Positions 15,994 to 25,371 are shown, counted from the stretch's first letter. The stretch: 64,000 bases of DNA from Paenibacillus profundus (GCF_021369635.1 NZ_JAJNBZ010000019.1:1-64000); one strand, 5' to 3'. The notes: generated by a model from the letters alone, not told the origin. Made by a program: numbers and translations.

Positions 15994-17181
15994 ATGGAAT
16001 TGAAATACAAGTTTGCAATTATGTTTCTTATCGTCTTATGCGGAATGATCTCGATTGCGACATTTAATCCCATCATAGGCCCACTATCCCGTACGTTGGG
16101 GCTAAGCGAGATTCAATCGGGAATATTAGTGTCGGTATCGGGCATTTGTTGGCTCTTCGGAGGGTTTTTTTGGGAGAAAAAGACATTCATGAGCCGCAAA
16201 AAAATGCTCGTATCGATTATGCTCGTCTATGTGGTTACGCTGGCGGGCTTTGGTCTGCTCGCCGATTATGCCACTCGGCTCGTGACCAATCCGTCGACCC
16301 TGTTTTGGATTTTCTTCTGCTTGCGCGCCATAGCAGGCTTCTTCTTCGGCGGAATTCCCGCCAAGGCGCAGGCGTATGTCATGGGGTGGACGACGCAGCA
16401 GACCCGCACCCAGGGCATGGCACTGTTCGGCGCAGCGAACGGACTTGGATTCGTATTGGGTCCGGCGCTTGGGGGACTGCTTGCGGTAGTAAGCCTGACC
16501 GCTCCGATGTATGCGGCGGCGGCGCTTCTACTCGCAGTGGCCATCCTGCTGCTGTTGTTCATTCCCGACGAGCCGGAGGGAGAGGTGCGACGTCACTCAG
16601 CCGCGCTTTCACCCAATGACGCGCGGATTCGCCTCTATGTGTGGATTGGCTTGGCGCTATCCGCCGCGCTGAACATCGTTCAGGTGACGATCGGCTTCTA
16701 TGTGCAGGATCGGCTGGACTATAATCCACAGCGTGCGACGCAGCTTATCGGAGCAGGGCTGGCCATTTCTGGGGTGATGGTGGTTGCATCGCAAATCCTG
16801 ATTAGCAAATACTTGAAATGGCAGCCGAAACGCTTGCTGACTGTCGGATTATCGTGCGTTGGCTTAGGGCTGATCGGTTTGTTGACGCTCATCCATCATT
16901 CGTTCGTAGGGTTTACGGTATTAGGAATCGGGATCGGCTTTACGATGCTCGGCTATAGTGCAGGGGCTTCGTTGGCGGTGCTCGATCATGAGCAGCGAAG
17001 CGTCGCTTCTTACATCGCTTCGGTTCAAGGGGGCGGGGCATTCCTCGGACCGCTTGCCGGAACCATGTTATACACAGCACATGTGACGTATCCGTACGTG
17101 TTCTGCGTGCTTCTGTTGAGCCTATTAATCGTATGGGTGCTCAGAACAAGCAACAAACAGCAAGCGCAAGAATCAATGTGA
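15994..17181 (+). CDS. Major facilitator superfamily exporter
   Basis: A 395-residue protein with about 12 hydrophobic helices and the MFS loop pattern FFWEKKTFMSRKKMLV between helices 2 and 3. It lies in the iron region, next to the Btr-like regulators, so it may export a siderophore or metallophore or a drug; the sequence alone does not decide. The ribosome site AAAGGGAGA gives short spacing to ATG 15994 and better spacing to the in-frame TTG at 16000, so the start could be either. I see no clear Fur box directly upstream. A terminator follows at 17224. Confidence 0.85.
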   Translation: MELKYKFAIMFLIVLCGMISIATFNPIIGPLSRTLGLSEIQSGILVSVSGICWLFGGFFWEKKTFMSRKKMLVSIMLVYVVTLAGFGLLADYATRLVTNPSTLFWIFFCLRAIAGFFFGGIPAKAQAYVMGWTTQQTRTQGMALFGAANGLGFVLGPALGGLLAVVSLTAPMYAAAALLLAVAILLLLFIPDEPEGEVRRHSAALSPNDARIRLYVWIGLALSAALNIVQVTIGFYVQDRLDYNPQRATQLIGAGLAISGVMVVASQILISKYLKWQPKRLLTVGLSCVGLGLIGLLTLIHHSFVGFTVLGIGIGFTMLGYSAGASLAVLDHEQRSVASYIASVQGGGAFLGPLAGTMLYTAHVTYPYVFCVLLLSLLIVWVLRTSNKQQAQESM

Positions 17182-17223
17182 GTTTCTTGCGCTTTCAACC
17201 TCAAAAGAGTCTCTCAGTATCTT

Positions 17224-17260
17224 GAAGCTGTTCAATAATGATTGAACGGCTTCTTTTTTT
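17224..17260 (+). terminator. Rho-independent terminator
   Basis: GAAGCTGTTCA pairs with TGAACGGCTTC, then seven T's. It is a near-copy of the hairpin at 5659-5696. Confidence 0.88.
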
Positions 17261-17277
17261 AATATAGAATGTAATAG

Positions 17278-17292
17278 TGATAATCATTATCA
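17278..17292. promoter_or_regulatory. Fur box (perfect 7-1-7)
   Basis: TGATAATCATTATCA is an exact Fur palindrome, identical to the one at 5713. It lies 16 bases before the ATG of the second Btr-like regulator, where it would block transcription. Confidence 0.85.
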
Positions 17293-17308
17293 GTTTAGGG
17301 TGGTACGT

Positions 17309-18925
17309 ATGTACGAACAGGATATAAAGCCGATCACACGGCGTTCTTTATTTTATGCGTTGACGGATATTCGTTACTATGTTCAGCTTCTGAACTATGA
17401 ACCAGGCACACTCGTGGCTGCCCAATACTCGATTCTAGCGATTGCAGCGGGAGAAGGGCGCCTGAATATCAATGGAACATGGTGCCGCTTGGAACGCGGG
17501 AAAGGCTTCATTCTGACTCCTGACATGAAGGTGTCTATCGAACAAGACAGCGAAGCTGCGCTTGAATACTACTGTGTGGCTTTTGAAATTCTACGGACAT
17601 TAGGGTCAGGCGGAGAATTGAATAGCGCCAGCAATGACGAAGCTCCGACATTTCCGTGCGAGGGAGAGGTGGAGCTTCATCCTTTCTCCTGGTATATCGA
17701 GCTGATCGAGTCCATCTATCGTTTCCGGTATGAGAGTGATGAAATAGGTTCCTTTCAGAACTATGTCCGGTTTCAAGAGTTGATCGCACATATACTGGAA
17801 AATAATGTGGCGGGCGCGGATCAGACGGACACGCGTGCAGCCGTTGCGCTCTCGATCGAGCGGTTGCGTCACCGTTTCTGCGAGCAGATGACCGTGGATC
17901 AGATGGCGACGGAAGCGAAGGTGGGCCGGTGGCAATATACGCGTCTGTTCAAACAATTAACCGGCACGATTCCTCTTGATTATCTCAATGAGCTGCGCAT
18001 GAGTCGGGCCAAAGAGCTGCTGTTGTGCACGGAAGACCGGCTCCATGACATTGCGCTCAAAGTGGGATTCAGCAATGAGTATTATTTCAATCGCCGCTTT
18101 ACACAGACGGTCGGTATTACGCCCACCCGGTATAGACTCATGCATCGCGACGATATCCGGGTCATCTCCCCATATTTGGAGGATTTTCTGATAGCGCTCG
18201 GCATTACGCCTGTCGTACAATGCTCGCATTCCTTATGGGGCAAGCAGGATTATCTCGGTCTGGATGAGACTCCTGTATTCGACGTCTCGTCTGGCCGATA
18301 CGAAGTGTTGTCGCAATACGAGCCGGACATCATCATGATCGATGGGGGAATGAATCGAACGAACTTCGAGCCGTATGCGCCGACCTATCAATTGGCAAGG
18401 ATTAGCGAGGATTGGCGTTCGTCGCTGAGAACGATGGCCGATTGGTTCGGGAAGGCGGACAGAGCGGAGGAAGTAATTGCCCAGTATGAGAGTGAAGCTG
18501 CCGCTGCTAAGAGCATCTTAAGCCGGACTGCCAAAGGACAATCGATCGCGGTTCTGCGGATCACTTCGAACGGTATCGCCTTGTATGGCGGAGCCGACAT
18601 GGGGTATACAGGTCCCGTGTTATACGGATCTTTAGGACTGACGCCGCACCCGCTCGTGAAGCAGCTGACACACGGCACGAGAAGGGCCGACTTGCCGCTT
18701 GAATGGCTGCATCAGCTTGACGCCGATCATTTGTTCATTACGTTCGAGAAGCAGGAGTCGTCCATAGACGGGGAGGAACGGAAGCTCTTGGACCACCCAT
18801 TATGGCGGATGTTGCCTGCGGTACGGAATCAGTGCGTATATGAGGTTGATTTTTTGACGTGGATGAATTATGGTGTTATTTCGCATCGCAAAAAAATGGA
18901 TGATGTACTGCAGGCGCTCGCTTGA
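17309..18925 (+). CDS. Second Btr-like regulator: AraC domain plus siderophore-binding domain
   Basis: A 538-residue protein with the same three-part plan as the gene at 10464. The N-terminal sensor is about 1-175, and the AraC domain about 180-275 (MATEAKVGRWQYTRLFKQLTG; ALKVGFSNEYYFNRRFTQT, then GITPTRY). The binding-protein domain is about 285-535 (SQYEPDIIMIDG; PLEWLHQLDADHLFI). TAGGGTGG lies 5 bases before ATG 17309; an upstream GTG at 17300 is inside the ribosome site. It probably senses a different ferri-siderophore from its paralogue. The likely target is the ABC exporter downstream, which has its own Fur-like site. Confidence 0.88.
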   Translation: MYEQDIKPITRRSLFYALTDIRYYVQLLNYEPGTLVAAQYSILAIAAGEGRLNINGTWCRLERGKGFILTPDMKVSIEQDSEAALEYYCVAFEILRTLGSGGELNSASNDEAPTFPCEGEVELHPFSWYIELIESIYRFRYESDEIGSFQNYVRFQELIAHILENNVAGADQTDTRAAVALSIERLRHRFCEQMTVDQMATEAKVGRWQYTRLFKQLTGTIPLDYLNELRMSRAKELLLCTEDRLHDIALKVGFSNEYYFNRRFTQTVGITPTRYRLMHRDDIRVISPYLEDFLIALGITPVVQCSHSLWGKQDYLGLDETPVFDVSSGRYEVLSQYEPDIIMIDGGMNRTNFEPYAPTYQLARISEDWRSSLRTMADWFGKADRAEEVIAQYESEAAAAKSILSRTAKGQSIAVLRITSNGIALYGGADMGYTGPVLYGSLGLTPHPLVKQLTHGTRRADLPLEWLHQLDADHLFITFEKQESSIDGEERKLLDHPLWRMLPAVRNQCVYEVDFLTWMNYGVISHRKKMDDVLQALA

Positions 18926-19005
18926 TCCCCCGACTTGAGTTTGTACAAAAAAAGCATGAAGATTGTCCATTGTCTCTGCAGAAGATCGTAGACTACAATT
19001 CATAT

Positions 19006-19024
19006 GAAAATGAGAATCGATATT
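19006..19024. promoter_or_regulatory. Fur-box-like site
   Basis: GAAAATGAGAATCGATATT matches the 19-base Fur consensus at about 14 of 19 positions. It lies about 80 bases before the ABC transporter start. Confidence 0.5.
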
Positions 19025-19103
19025 ATGTTAATGGATGTGTGCTCCTGACGGCTGGAGACTCTGCTCATTTTACATGATACATAACAGAAAAGAGGGATTG
19101 TTT

Positions 19104-20819
19104 TTGTTAAGGCGCTTTTTCGCTTATTACCGTCCATATAGAAGCTTGTTCATTCTTGATTTCTCCTGCGCGGTCATTGCCGCGCTGCTGGAGCTCGGCT
19201 TCCCGCTTGCCGTCAACAAAGTGGTTGACCAGCTGTTGCCGACGGGGAATTGGAGATGGATTTTGTGGGCGTGTCTCGGTTTACTAGCTATCTATCTCAT
19301 CAATATGGTACTTCACTTTGTCGTTACGTACTGGGGTCATATGCTCGGCATCAACATTGAAACCGACATGCGGAAAAAAATGTTCGACCACTTGCAAAAG
19401 CTGTCGTTCCGCTTCTTCGACAACAATAAGACCGGACAGCTGATGTCCCGCATATCCAACGATTTGTTGGAAATCGGCGAAGTGGCGCATCATGGGCCGG
19501 AGGATTTGTTCATCGCCGTCATGACGCTGCTTGGCGCATTTGGACTAATGCTCGGGATCAATTGGAAGATGGCTGTGCTGACGTTTATCGTTGTGCCGTT
19601 TCTACTGTGGCTGGCGCTATACTTCAATCGGAAGATGATGGGCGCCTTCCGGCGGATGATGTCCGATCTGGCCGATGTCAACGCACGGGTCGAAGATAGC
19701 ATTGGCGGCATTCGCGTCGTTCAAGCGTTTGCTAACGAGCCCTATGAAAAAGACTTGTTCGCTAAGAACAATGGGCGCTTTCGGCTGACGAAGCTTCTGT
19801 CCTATAAAATCATGGCATGGAACACCTCGATTAGCTACATATTGATGCGGATCGTAACCGTGTTCGTGCTGTTGTGCGGGACTTGGTTCGTCATTCAGAA
19901 CGAGTTGAGCTACGGCGAGTTTCTCGCCTTCATCCTGCTGACGAACGTGTTCCTAGGGCCAATCCAGAAGATTAACACGGTCATTGAGAGCTATCCGAAA
20001 GGGATCGCCGGCTTCAAGCGTTACGTCGAAATTCTCGACACGGAACCAGATGTGGCCGAAGCGCCGAATGCAGTGGATGTAGATCACCTGCGTGGCGACA
20101 TTTGCTTCAAGGATGTATCGTTCGGCTACGATCAGGATAAGCCTGTCTTGAACAATATCCGCCTGAACATTCGGGCAGGGGAGACGGTTGCGTTCGTCGG
20201 TCCGTCAGGAGCGGGGAAGACGACCTTGTGCAGTCTGTTGCCACGCTTCTACGACGTGAATAAGGGCAGCATCTCGGTCGATGGCATCGATATTCGAGAG
20301 TTCAAGCTGGCGTCGCTGCGCAAGCAGATTGGTATCGTGCAGCAGGATGTGTTCCTGTTCTCTGGCACGATTCGGGAAAATATCGCGTACGGGAAGCTGG
20401 ACGCGAGCGATGAGGAAATATGGGAAGCGGCTCGCCGGGCGCGGCTCGCGGATTTCATCCAGTCACAGCCGGAAGGCATGAAGACGATTATCGGCGATCG
20501 GGGCGTGAAGCTCTCTGGCGGACAGAAGCAGCGGCTTGCCATCGCGCGGATGTTCTTGAAAAATCCGCCGATCCTCATTCTAGACGAAGCGACATCGGCG
20601 CTTGATACCGAGACGGAAGCGGCGATTCAGCAATCGCTGGCCGAGTTGTCTAAAGGGCGCACGACACTCGTCATCGCTCACCGGCTGGCAACGATCCGCA
20701 ATGCGGACCGTATCGTCGTTGTGACGGAGCAGGGCATTGCGGAGCAAGGAGCACATGAAGAACTTTTAGCCGTTGGCGGTATGTACAGCCGTTTGCACCA
20801 CGCACAGTTCGGCGCTTAG
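19104..20819 (+). CDS. ABC exporter half-transporter (MsbA/BmrA type)
   Basis: A 571-residue protein with an exporter-type membrane domain of six helices (about 1-310) fused to an ATPase domain. Walker A is GPSGAGKTT (about 366-374), the signature is LSGGQKQRLAIARM, and Walker B is ILILDEATSALD followed by the switch histidine in IAHRL. It would act as a homodimer, exporting a hydrophobic or peptide-like compound. The TTG at 19104 is preferred: AGAGGGA lies 6 bases upstream and the resulting MLRRFFAYYRPYRSLF opening is usual for the family. An ATG at 19074 has no ribosome site. The Fur-like site upstream points to iron-linked export, but the substrate is unknown. Confidence 0.88.
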   Translation: MLRRFFAYYRPYRSLFILDFSCAVIAALLELGFPLAVNKVVDQLLPTGNWRWILWACLGLLAIYLINMVLHFVVTYWGHMLGINIETDMRKKMFDHLQKLSFRFFDNNKTGQLMSRISNDLLEIGEVAHHGPEDLFIAVMTLLGAFGLMLGINWKMAVLTFIVVPFLLWLALYFNRKMMGAFRRMMSDLADVNARVEDSIGGIRVVQAFANEPYEKDLFAKNNGRFRLTKLLSYKIMAWNTSISYILMRIVTVFVLLCGTWFVIQNELSYGEFLAFILLTNVFLGPIQKINTVIESYPKGIAGFKRYVEILDTEPDVAEAPNAVDVDHLRGDICFKDVSFGYDQDKPVLNNIRLNIRAGETVAFVGPSGAGKTTLCSLLPRFYDVNKGSISVDGIDIREFKLASLRKQIGIVQQDVFLFSGTIRENIAYGKLDASDEEIWEAARRARLADFIQSQPEGMKTIIGDRGVKLSGGQKQRLAIARMFLKNPPILILDEATSALDTETEAAIQQSLAELSKGRTTLVIAHRLATIRNADRIVVVTEQGIAEQGAHEELLAVGGMYSRLHHAQFGA

Positions 20820-20861
20820 ACATGGATTAGGAAGCTCACGGTATCATATATACGAATTTGT

Positions 20862-20902
20862 GGCCCATGGGGAAGTGGATTATTGCCCCGTGGGTCTTTT
20901 TG
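20862..20902 (+). terminator. Rho-independent terminator
   Basis: GGCCCATGGGG pairs with CCCCGTGGGTC, followed by five T's, after the ABC exporter. Confidence 0.85.
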
Positions 20903-20928
20903 TTGGATAACGTAAATCAATCAGACGT

Positions 20929-21108
20929 GTGAAAAAGCAAAAAGGACTACTCATTCGTGATAAAGATAAAATAAGGGTAAATAATCTCGAAATAGGTTGC
21001 TTATACACCGGCATGTACAGCCAAAGAACAGACAGGGCGGAAGTGAAACAGCATGGATGCAATCTGATTATCGGACGTGGGGGAGTGGAAGGAGTTAATG
21101 TCATATGA
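20929..21108 (+). CDS. Possible small ORF, 59 residues, unknown
   Basis: A GTG at 20929 opens 59 codons (KKQKGLLIRDKDKIRVNNLE, then IGCLYTGMYSQRTDRAEVK). The composition looks protein-like, but there is no clear ribosome site and the family is not recognised. It may be a piece of a decayed gene. The hairpin and T-run that follow at 21113-21147 would fit as its terminator. Confidence 0.25.
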   Translation: MKKQKGLLIRDKDKIRVNNLEIGCLYTGMYSQRTDRAEVKQHGCNLIIGRGGVEGVNVI

Positions 21109-21112
21109 CTCT

Positions 21113-21147
21113 AAGGTTGAAGGGCAGACCGCCCCCACCTTTTTTTA
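21113..21147 (+). terminator. Weak terminator-like hairpin
   Basis: AGGT and GGGC pair with GCCC and ACCT with small bulges, followed by seven T's. Confidence 0.4.
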
Positions 21148-21157
21148 TCCCATTCTT

Positions 21158-21344
21158 CATTGGATTTTGTCCAATGAAACAGCGAGGTATATCACTTCAA
21201 GGTCGCTTTCATTGGAATTTGTCCAATGGTTCACACTCCATCTGCACCAATCGCTGTAAAACAGCCGGATTCCATTGGACAAAATACAGTCTGAACGCTT
21301 TTAGCCGTCTGAGTGACAGATTCCGCTGTATGTTTTCCAATGGG
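21158..21344. repeat. Cluster of palindromic CCATTGGA repeats
   Basis: Three palindromes occur in a row. The first two are CATTGGATTTTGTCCAATG (21158-21176) and CATTGGAATTTGTCCAATGG (21210-21229). The third is a longer inverted pair: CCATTGGACAAAATACAGT (21272) and GCTGTATGTTTTCCAATGG (21325-21343). Single related arms occur at 6801 and 32887. This looks like a dispersed short palindromic element family. Confidence 0.6.
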
Positions 21345-21845
21345 GCATATGGTGCGTAATTATGTTGTTTCTGAAACTGTCTGGACTGCATGGAGAGAGT
21401 ATATATGAGACTGATAAGTAAAAACCGTTGGTGGAATGGTACAATCCTTGCTCTTGGGGATATCTGAACTGAGGAAGTCTATGTTCCGGTCAACTGATAC
21501 GCCAAGGTGAAGAGCAGCGGCTTATATTGCGTAAATAGCTCGTTCCACTCCATTACGCTCCCATTCCTTTCTATTGAAGACGGGCACTATCCCATGCCCA
21601 TTTCTGTATTTCCCAGTCCCGTTTCCCGGCAATAATAAAATGAATTCCCCATTTTTGCAGCCACATGACAGCTTGCGCTGGACTAAACCCGAAGCAGCAA
21701 ATGCTCGGTTTCCGTTAAGGTGCACATATAACGAGGAGTGCCGCTTATTTGTGACAATCGAGCCGAATCCATTACCCCGATGATGTTCAAGTGCCGCTGC
21801 AGACGGCCATAAGTAGGACGTAGGAAAGGCTGTCCGTTTTACGTT
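21345..21845. other. About 500 bases without a recognisable gene
   Basis: Only a 20-codon ORF from ATG 21405 (MRLISKNRWWNGTILALGDI) and short open frames are visible. I see no RNA gene, promoter set or repeat that I can support here. Confidence 0.4.
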
Positions 21846-22775
21846 CTATTCCGTTTTCATGATCGCCGTCGTTACCGCCCCGTGCTTAATGACACGGAAC
21901 CGTTCTGAAGTCATGATGACATCTTCTAAAAAGGGGATTTGGGGCGTGTATACAAAGCTGCCTCCGACTTTGAGAGAGTGAAGCATGTTTGTGAATTTAG
22001 TCATGTATTCCCGGTATTTCCCGTCTTTGCGATACAAATGATGTCCGAAATGGTTCGAGAAGGCCATATGCGAGATCATCATACCCCAATGATTATCTGG
22101 AAATTTCGTGTCAGACCAGTTCCGGTTCATGAACCAGCCATTGTCTTCCACCATCCGATCCATGCCGTAGGCTTCGATCCCGTTCGCTCTCAAGTAATTG
22201 ACCAGCTTCCCGCTATGGCCACATCCAATATCCAACACGGGCTCCATCATCTGCTCGAGATCAAGATGCAACATACAGATTTGAAATTCGGGCCGGTATT
22301 CGGCACAAACGATTTCAAACGTGTGCTCACTAAGCTCGTATTTCTTAAATATGTCCTTCCCGTTCGTGTCGATGAGAAACATGCGCAGCTGGTTATAATG
22401 AACGGCAAAAACGGCTCGAATTGCTTGTTCCGGGAGGGGGAAATGATGATGGAGAATATCCCGGATCTGTTGCATAAATGTATAGTTGACCACGCTCAAG
22501 CGCGCATAATCCTTAGATGTAAAATTCAAAAATTGATTCGTTTTTATGAATAGCTCAATAATTTTACGGGTGCTGTACTGTATTAACTGACCTTGCTCTT
22601 GAAAATGAGCGGGGGAAAAGAAGGCTCGAAGCTTCTCCGTGTCATGCTTGAACAACTGAATGGTTTCTTGAGCTGGCTCTGTTGCAAGACTGCCCTTCAG
22701 TCCCGTATAGAACAGGCTTTTCGTACCATTATATTGAAGCTGGTGATCCACGATTCGAATGAATGGTTTGAGCAT
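21846..22775 (-). CDS. SAM-dependent methyltransferase-like protein
   Basis: A 309-residue protein. The class I SAM-binding motif is VLDIGCGHSGKLVNYL (about residues 180-195), followed by IEAYGMDR with an acidic residue, in the C-terminal half. The N-terminal 170 residues (IRIVDHQLQYNGTKSLFYTG) are not a domain I recognise. Near the C-terminus, LKVGGSFVYTPQIPFLEDVI fits the later strands of the fold. The start at 22775 is chosen because AAAGGAG lies about 7 bases upstream on the minus strand; a Met 19 codons earlier lacks one. It stands alone, divergent from the Crp/Fnr gene. Substrate unknown. Confidence 0.7.
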   Translation of the reverse strand: MLKPFIRIVDHQLQYNGTKSLFYTGLKGSLATEPAQETIQLFKHDTEKLRAFFSPAHFQEQGQLIQYSTRKIIELFIKTNQFLNFTSKDYARLSVVNYTFMQQIRDILHHHFPLPEQAIRAVFAVHYNQLRMFLIDTNGKDIFKKYELSEHTFEIVCAEYRPEFQICMLHLDLEQMMEPVLDIGCGHSGKLVNYLRANGIEAYGMDRMVEDNGWFMNRNWSDTKFPDNHWGMMISHMAFSNHFGHHLYRKDGKYREYMTKFTNMLHSLKVGGSFVYTPQIPFLEDVIMTSERFRVIKHGAVTTAIMKTE

Positions 22776-22953
22776 GGGTTCACTCCTTTGTTGTGGACGA
22801 TCAGGTGGGAGGGGGGCACGGGTATCATCCAATGCGTACGGTATGGAACTGACTGCAGCACTTGCGTCATGTTCACAATTCAGTACCAGCTATAGTACAT
22901 GAATGCTGCAGCATAATCAATGACATGTTCTAAAAAGGGGCTAAAATTTACTA

Positions 22954-22968
22954 TGATAATGATTATCA
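22954..22968. promoter_or_regulatory. Fur box (perfect 7-1-7)
   Basis: TGATAATGATTATCA is an exact Fur palindrome, about 105 bases before the Crp/Fnr gene start. TGTTATAATAAG follows closely and may hold the -10 element. Confidence 0.85.
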
Positions 22969-23072
22969 ATATCATTAAAATGTGTTATAATAAGGGAAGC
23001 TGATACGGTCACACTCTGCTGTCATCACGATACATTTTTGAACAACGCACTAATAGGAGGTGGAGAGCTGTT

Positions 23073-23786
23073 ATGGTTGCAACGACGTCCGCACCAATTA
23101 CGAAAGCCTTGAAATCCATAGCTCTGTTCCAGTATTTTAAAGATTGGGAGCTGGAAGCGATGGCCAATGTTTCAGCTTTGCGTCCATATAAACGCAATTC
23201 CCAATTATTTTGTCAATATGATCCTATGGATAATATATACTTTGTTATTAATGGCAGAATTCGAATTTACCGGATTAGTGAGGAGGGCAAGGAGCAAACT
23301 TTTTATATGGCATCAGACGGGGAAATGTTTCCGAATGAAGGGTTTTTCCGCAATGGGAGCTATACCGCTAATGCGGCAGCCGAAACCGATAGTCTGTGTC
23401 TGGTCACTGCGCTGAAGCCGTTCGAGGAGATCTTGATACATAATTCAGACATGACCACGAGATTGTTTCAATTGCTGACGGATAAGATTATTGATCTGCA
23501 GACCCGGCTGGAGGAAAAATCATGCTATACTTTGAAACGTCAAGTCATGGCATCGCTCATTCGCTTAAGCAACACCCATAGTTCCGCTTGTGAGGGGGGA
23601 TGGAATAAATTCGATACCCGGCTTACCAATCAAGAGCTGGCTGGCATGGTCGGCACGACGCGAGAAACGGTCAATCGGTGCCTGAACGAATTGAAGAAGC
23701 ATGAGGTCTTGACAGCCAGCAACGAAGGGTACCTCATGATTCGAACGGAAATGCTGCGGCAAATGCTGCATGGAGTAGGCAACTAA
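23073..23786 (+). CDS. Crp/Fnr-family transcriptional regulator
   Basis: A 237-residue regulator with an N-terminal cyclic-nucleotide-binding-type barrel (about 15-140) and a C-terminal Crp-type helix-turn-helix: TNQELAGMVGTTRETVNRCL, at about residues 186-205. The barrel lacks the usual cAMP-binding phosphate cassette. The cysteines are scattered rather than arranged as in B. subtilis FNR, so the signal is unknown. AGGAGGTGG precedes the ATG. fumC begins 31 bases after its stop with its own strong ribosome site, and the two share the Fur-box promoter upstream. Confidence 0.85.
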   Translation: MVATTSAPITKALKSIALFQYFKDWELEAMANVSALRPYKRNSQLFCQYDPMDNIYFVINGRIRIYRISEEGKEQTFYMASDGEMFPNEGFFRNGSYTANAAAETDSLCLVTALKPFEEILIHNSDMTTRLFQLLTDKIIDLQTRLEEKSCYTLKRQVMASLIRLSNTHSSACEGGWNKFDTRLTNQELAGMVGTTRETVNRCLNELKKHEVLTASNEGYLMIRTEMLRQMLHGVGN

Positions 23787-23817
23787 ACTGACGAATACGA
23801 TATGAGGAGGAATCGCC

Positions 23818-25209
23818 ATGGATTACCGAATCGAGCACGACACGTTAGGAGAAGTGAAAGTACCCGCTGACAGGCTTTGGGCGGCTCAGACCCAACGCAG
23901 CTTTGATAACTTCCGCATCGGCACGGAACAGATGCCGCTGCCGCTCATCCGCGTATTCGCCATCTTGAAAAAAAGCGCGGCGCTGGCGAACCGCTCGCTC
24001 GGCAAGCTGGAGGTGGAGAAGGCGGATGCGATCGTTGCGGCGGCGGATGAGATTATCCGCGGCGAGCTGGACGATCATTTTCCGCTTGTCGTCTGGCAGA
24101 CAGGGAGCGGCACGCAGACGAACATGAACGTCAACGAGGTGATTGCCAATCGCGCCAATCAATGGCTGCAGCAGCGCGGAAGCGGCTTGCGTATTCATCC
24201 GAATGACGATGTCAACCGTTCGCAGAGCTCGAACGATACGTTCCCGGCGGCAATGCACGTCGCCGCTCTCTTGGCACTCGAAGATGAGGTGCTGCCGGCA
24301 TTGGCTGAATTGAAACGTACGCTCCAGGACAAGAGCGAGGAATTCCAGGACATCATCAAAATCGGCAGGACCCATCTGCAGGACGCGACGCCGTTGACGC
24401 TCGGACAAGAAATAAGCGGCTGGGTCCGTATGTTGGATAAGACGGAACGCATGCTGAAGCAAAGCGCGGAGTATACGCAGGAATTAGCAATTGGCGGAAC
24501 GGCGGTCGGGACCGGGATCAATGCCCATCCGCAATTCGGCGATCTGACGGCAGCAGAGATTAGCAAGCAGACCGGCAAGACGTTTACATCCGCCGTCAAC
24601 AAATTTCACGCTCTGACGAGTCATGATGAACTCGTGCATGCACATGGAGCATTGAAGGCGCTGGCGGCCGATCTGATGAAGATCGCCAATGACGTGAGAT
24701 GGCTGGCTAGCGGGCCACGCTGCGGCATTGGCGAGATTACGATACCGGCCAACGAGCCCGGAAGCTCCATTATGCCGGGCAAGGTGAATCCAACACAGAG
24801 CGAAGCAATGACGATGGTCGTCTGCCAAGTGATGGGCAATGACGCGGCGATTGGCTTTGCGGCCAGTCAAGGTAATTTCCAGCTGAACGTGTTCAAGCCG
24901 GTCATTATCTACAATTTTCTGCAATCGGCGCGCCTGCTGGCCGATGCCATGCGTTCTTTCCATGACCATTGTGCAGTCGGCATCGAGCCGAATCGGGCAG
25001 CGATTCAGAGCAATCTCGATAAATCGCTCATGCTCGTCACCGCATTGAATCCTCATATCGGCTATGAGAACGCGGCCGCGGTGGCGAAGCTGGCTCATCG
25101 AGAAGGAATGACGCTCAAGGAAGCGGCGCTGCATAGCAAGCTGTTGACCGAGGAGCAATTCGACCGCATCGTGCGGCCTGAACATATGATTGCACCGACA
25201 GAAGAGTGA
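23818..25209 (+). CDS. fumC: Class II fumarate hydratase
   Basis: A 463-residue enzyme, full length for FumC, converting fumarate and water to L-malate in the TCA cycle. The three family segments are present: [19 protein letters not shown] (about 95-113), the SSND and RTHLQDATP stretches (137-140 and 183-191, with catalytic His186), and the [13 protein letters not shown] signature (315-327). Class II fumarases have no iron-sulfur cluster. GAGGAGG gives a strong ribosome site. It is the second gene of a Crp/Fnr-fumC unit behind a perfect Fur box, so it is probably induced in low iron, when an iron-sulfur fumarase would fail. A strong terminator follows. Confidence 0.95.
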   Translation: MDYRIEHDTLGEVKVPADRLWAAQTQRSFDNFRIGTEQMPLPLIRVFAILKKSAALANRSLGKLEVEKADAIVAAADEIIRGELDDHFPLVVWQTGSGTQTNMNVNEVIANRANQWLQQRGSGLRIHPNDDVNRSQSSNDTFPAAMHVAALLALEDEVLPALAELKRTLQDKSEEFQDIIKIGRTHLQDATPLTLGQEISGWVRMLDKTERMLKQSAEYTQELAIGGTAVGTGINAHPQFGDLTAAEISKQTGKTFTSAVNKFHALTSHDELVHAHGALKALAADLMKIANDVRWLASGPRCGIGEITIPANEPGSSIMPGKVNPTQSEAMTMVVCQVMGNDAAIGFAASQGNFQLNVFKPVIIYNFLQSARLLADAMRSFHDHCAVGIEPNRAAIQSNLDKSLMLVTALNPHIGYENAAAVAKLAHREGMTLKEAALHSKLLTEEQFDRIVRPEHMIAPTEE

Positions 25210-25222
25210 GTCGTGCGTTACT

Positions 25223-25263
25223 GAGCGATTGTCTGCGTTATAAGCAGACAATCGCTCTTTTTT
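25223..25263 (+). terminator. Rho-independent terminator
   Basis: GAGCGATTGTCTGC pairs exactly with GCAGACAATCGCTC, followed by six T's, after fumC. Confidence 0.92.
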
Positions 25264-25371
25264 GTTTATGACATTTAGGTTTAAGACTGTTGCCGCAATA
25301 GTTGTATATAGATGTAAAGACCAGTATATAGAAACGCCGCCAAGCTCTTTTTATAATGAATCTATAAGAGG

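Noticed and set aside
23073..23786. Crp/Fnr protein as an oxygen-sensing FNR
   Set aside because: The cysteines are not arranged as in either the E. coli N-terminal or the B. subtilis C-terminal cluster.
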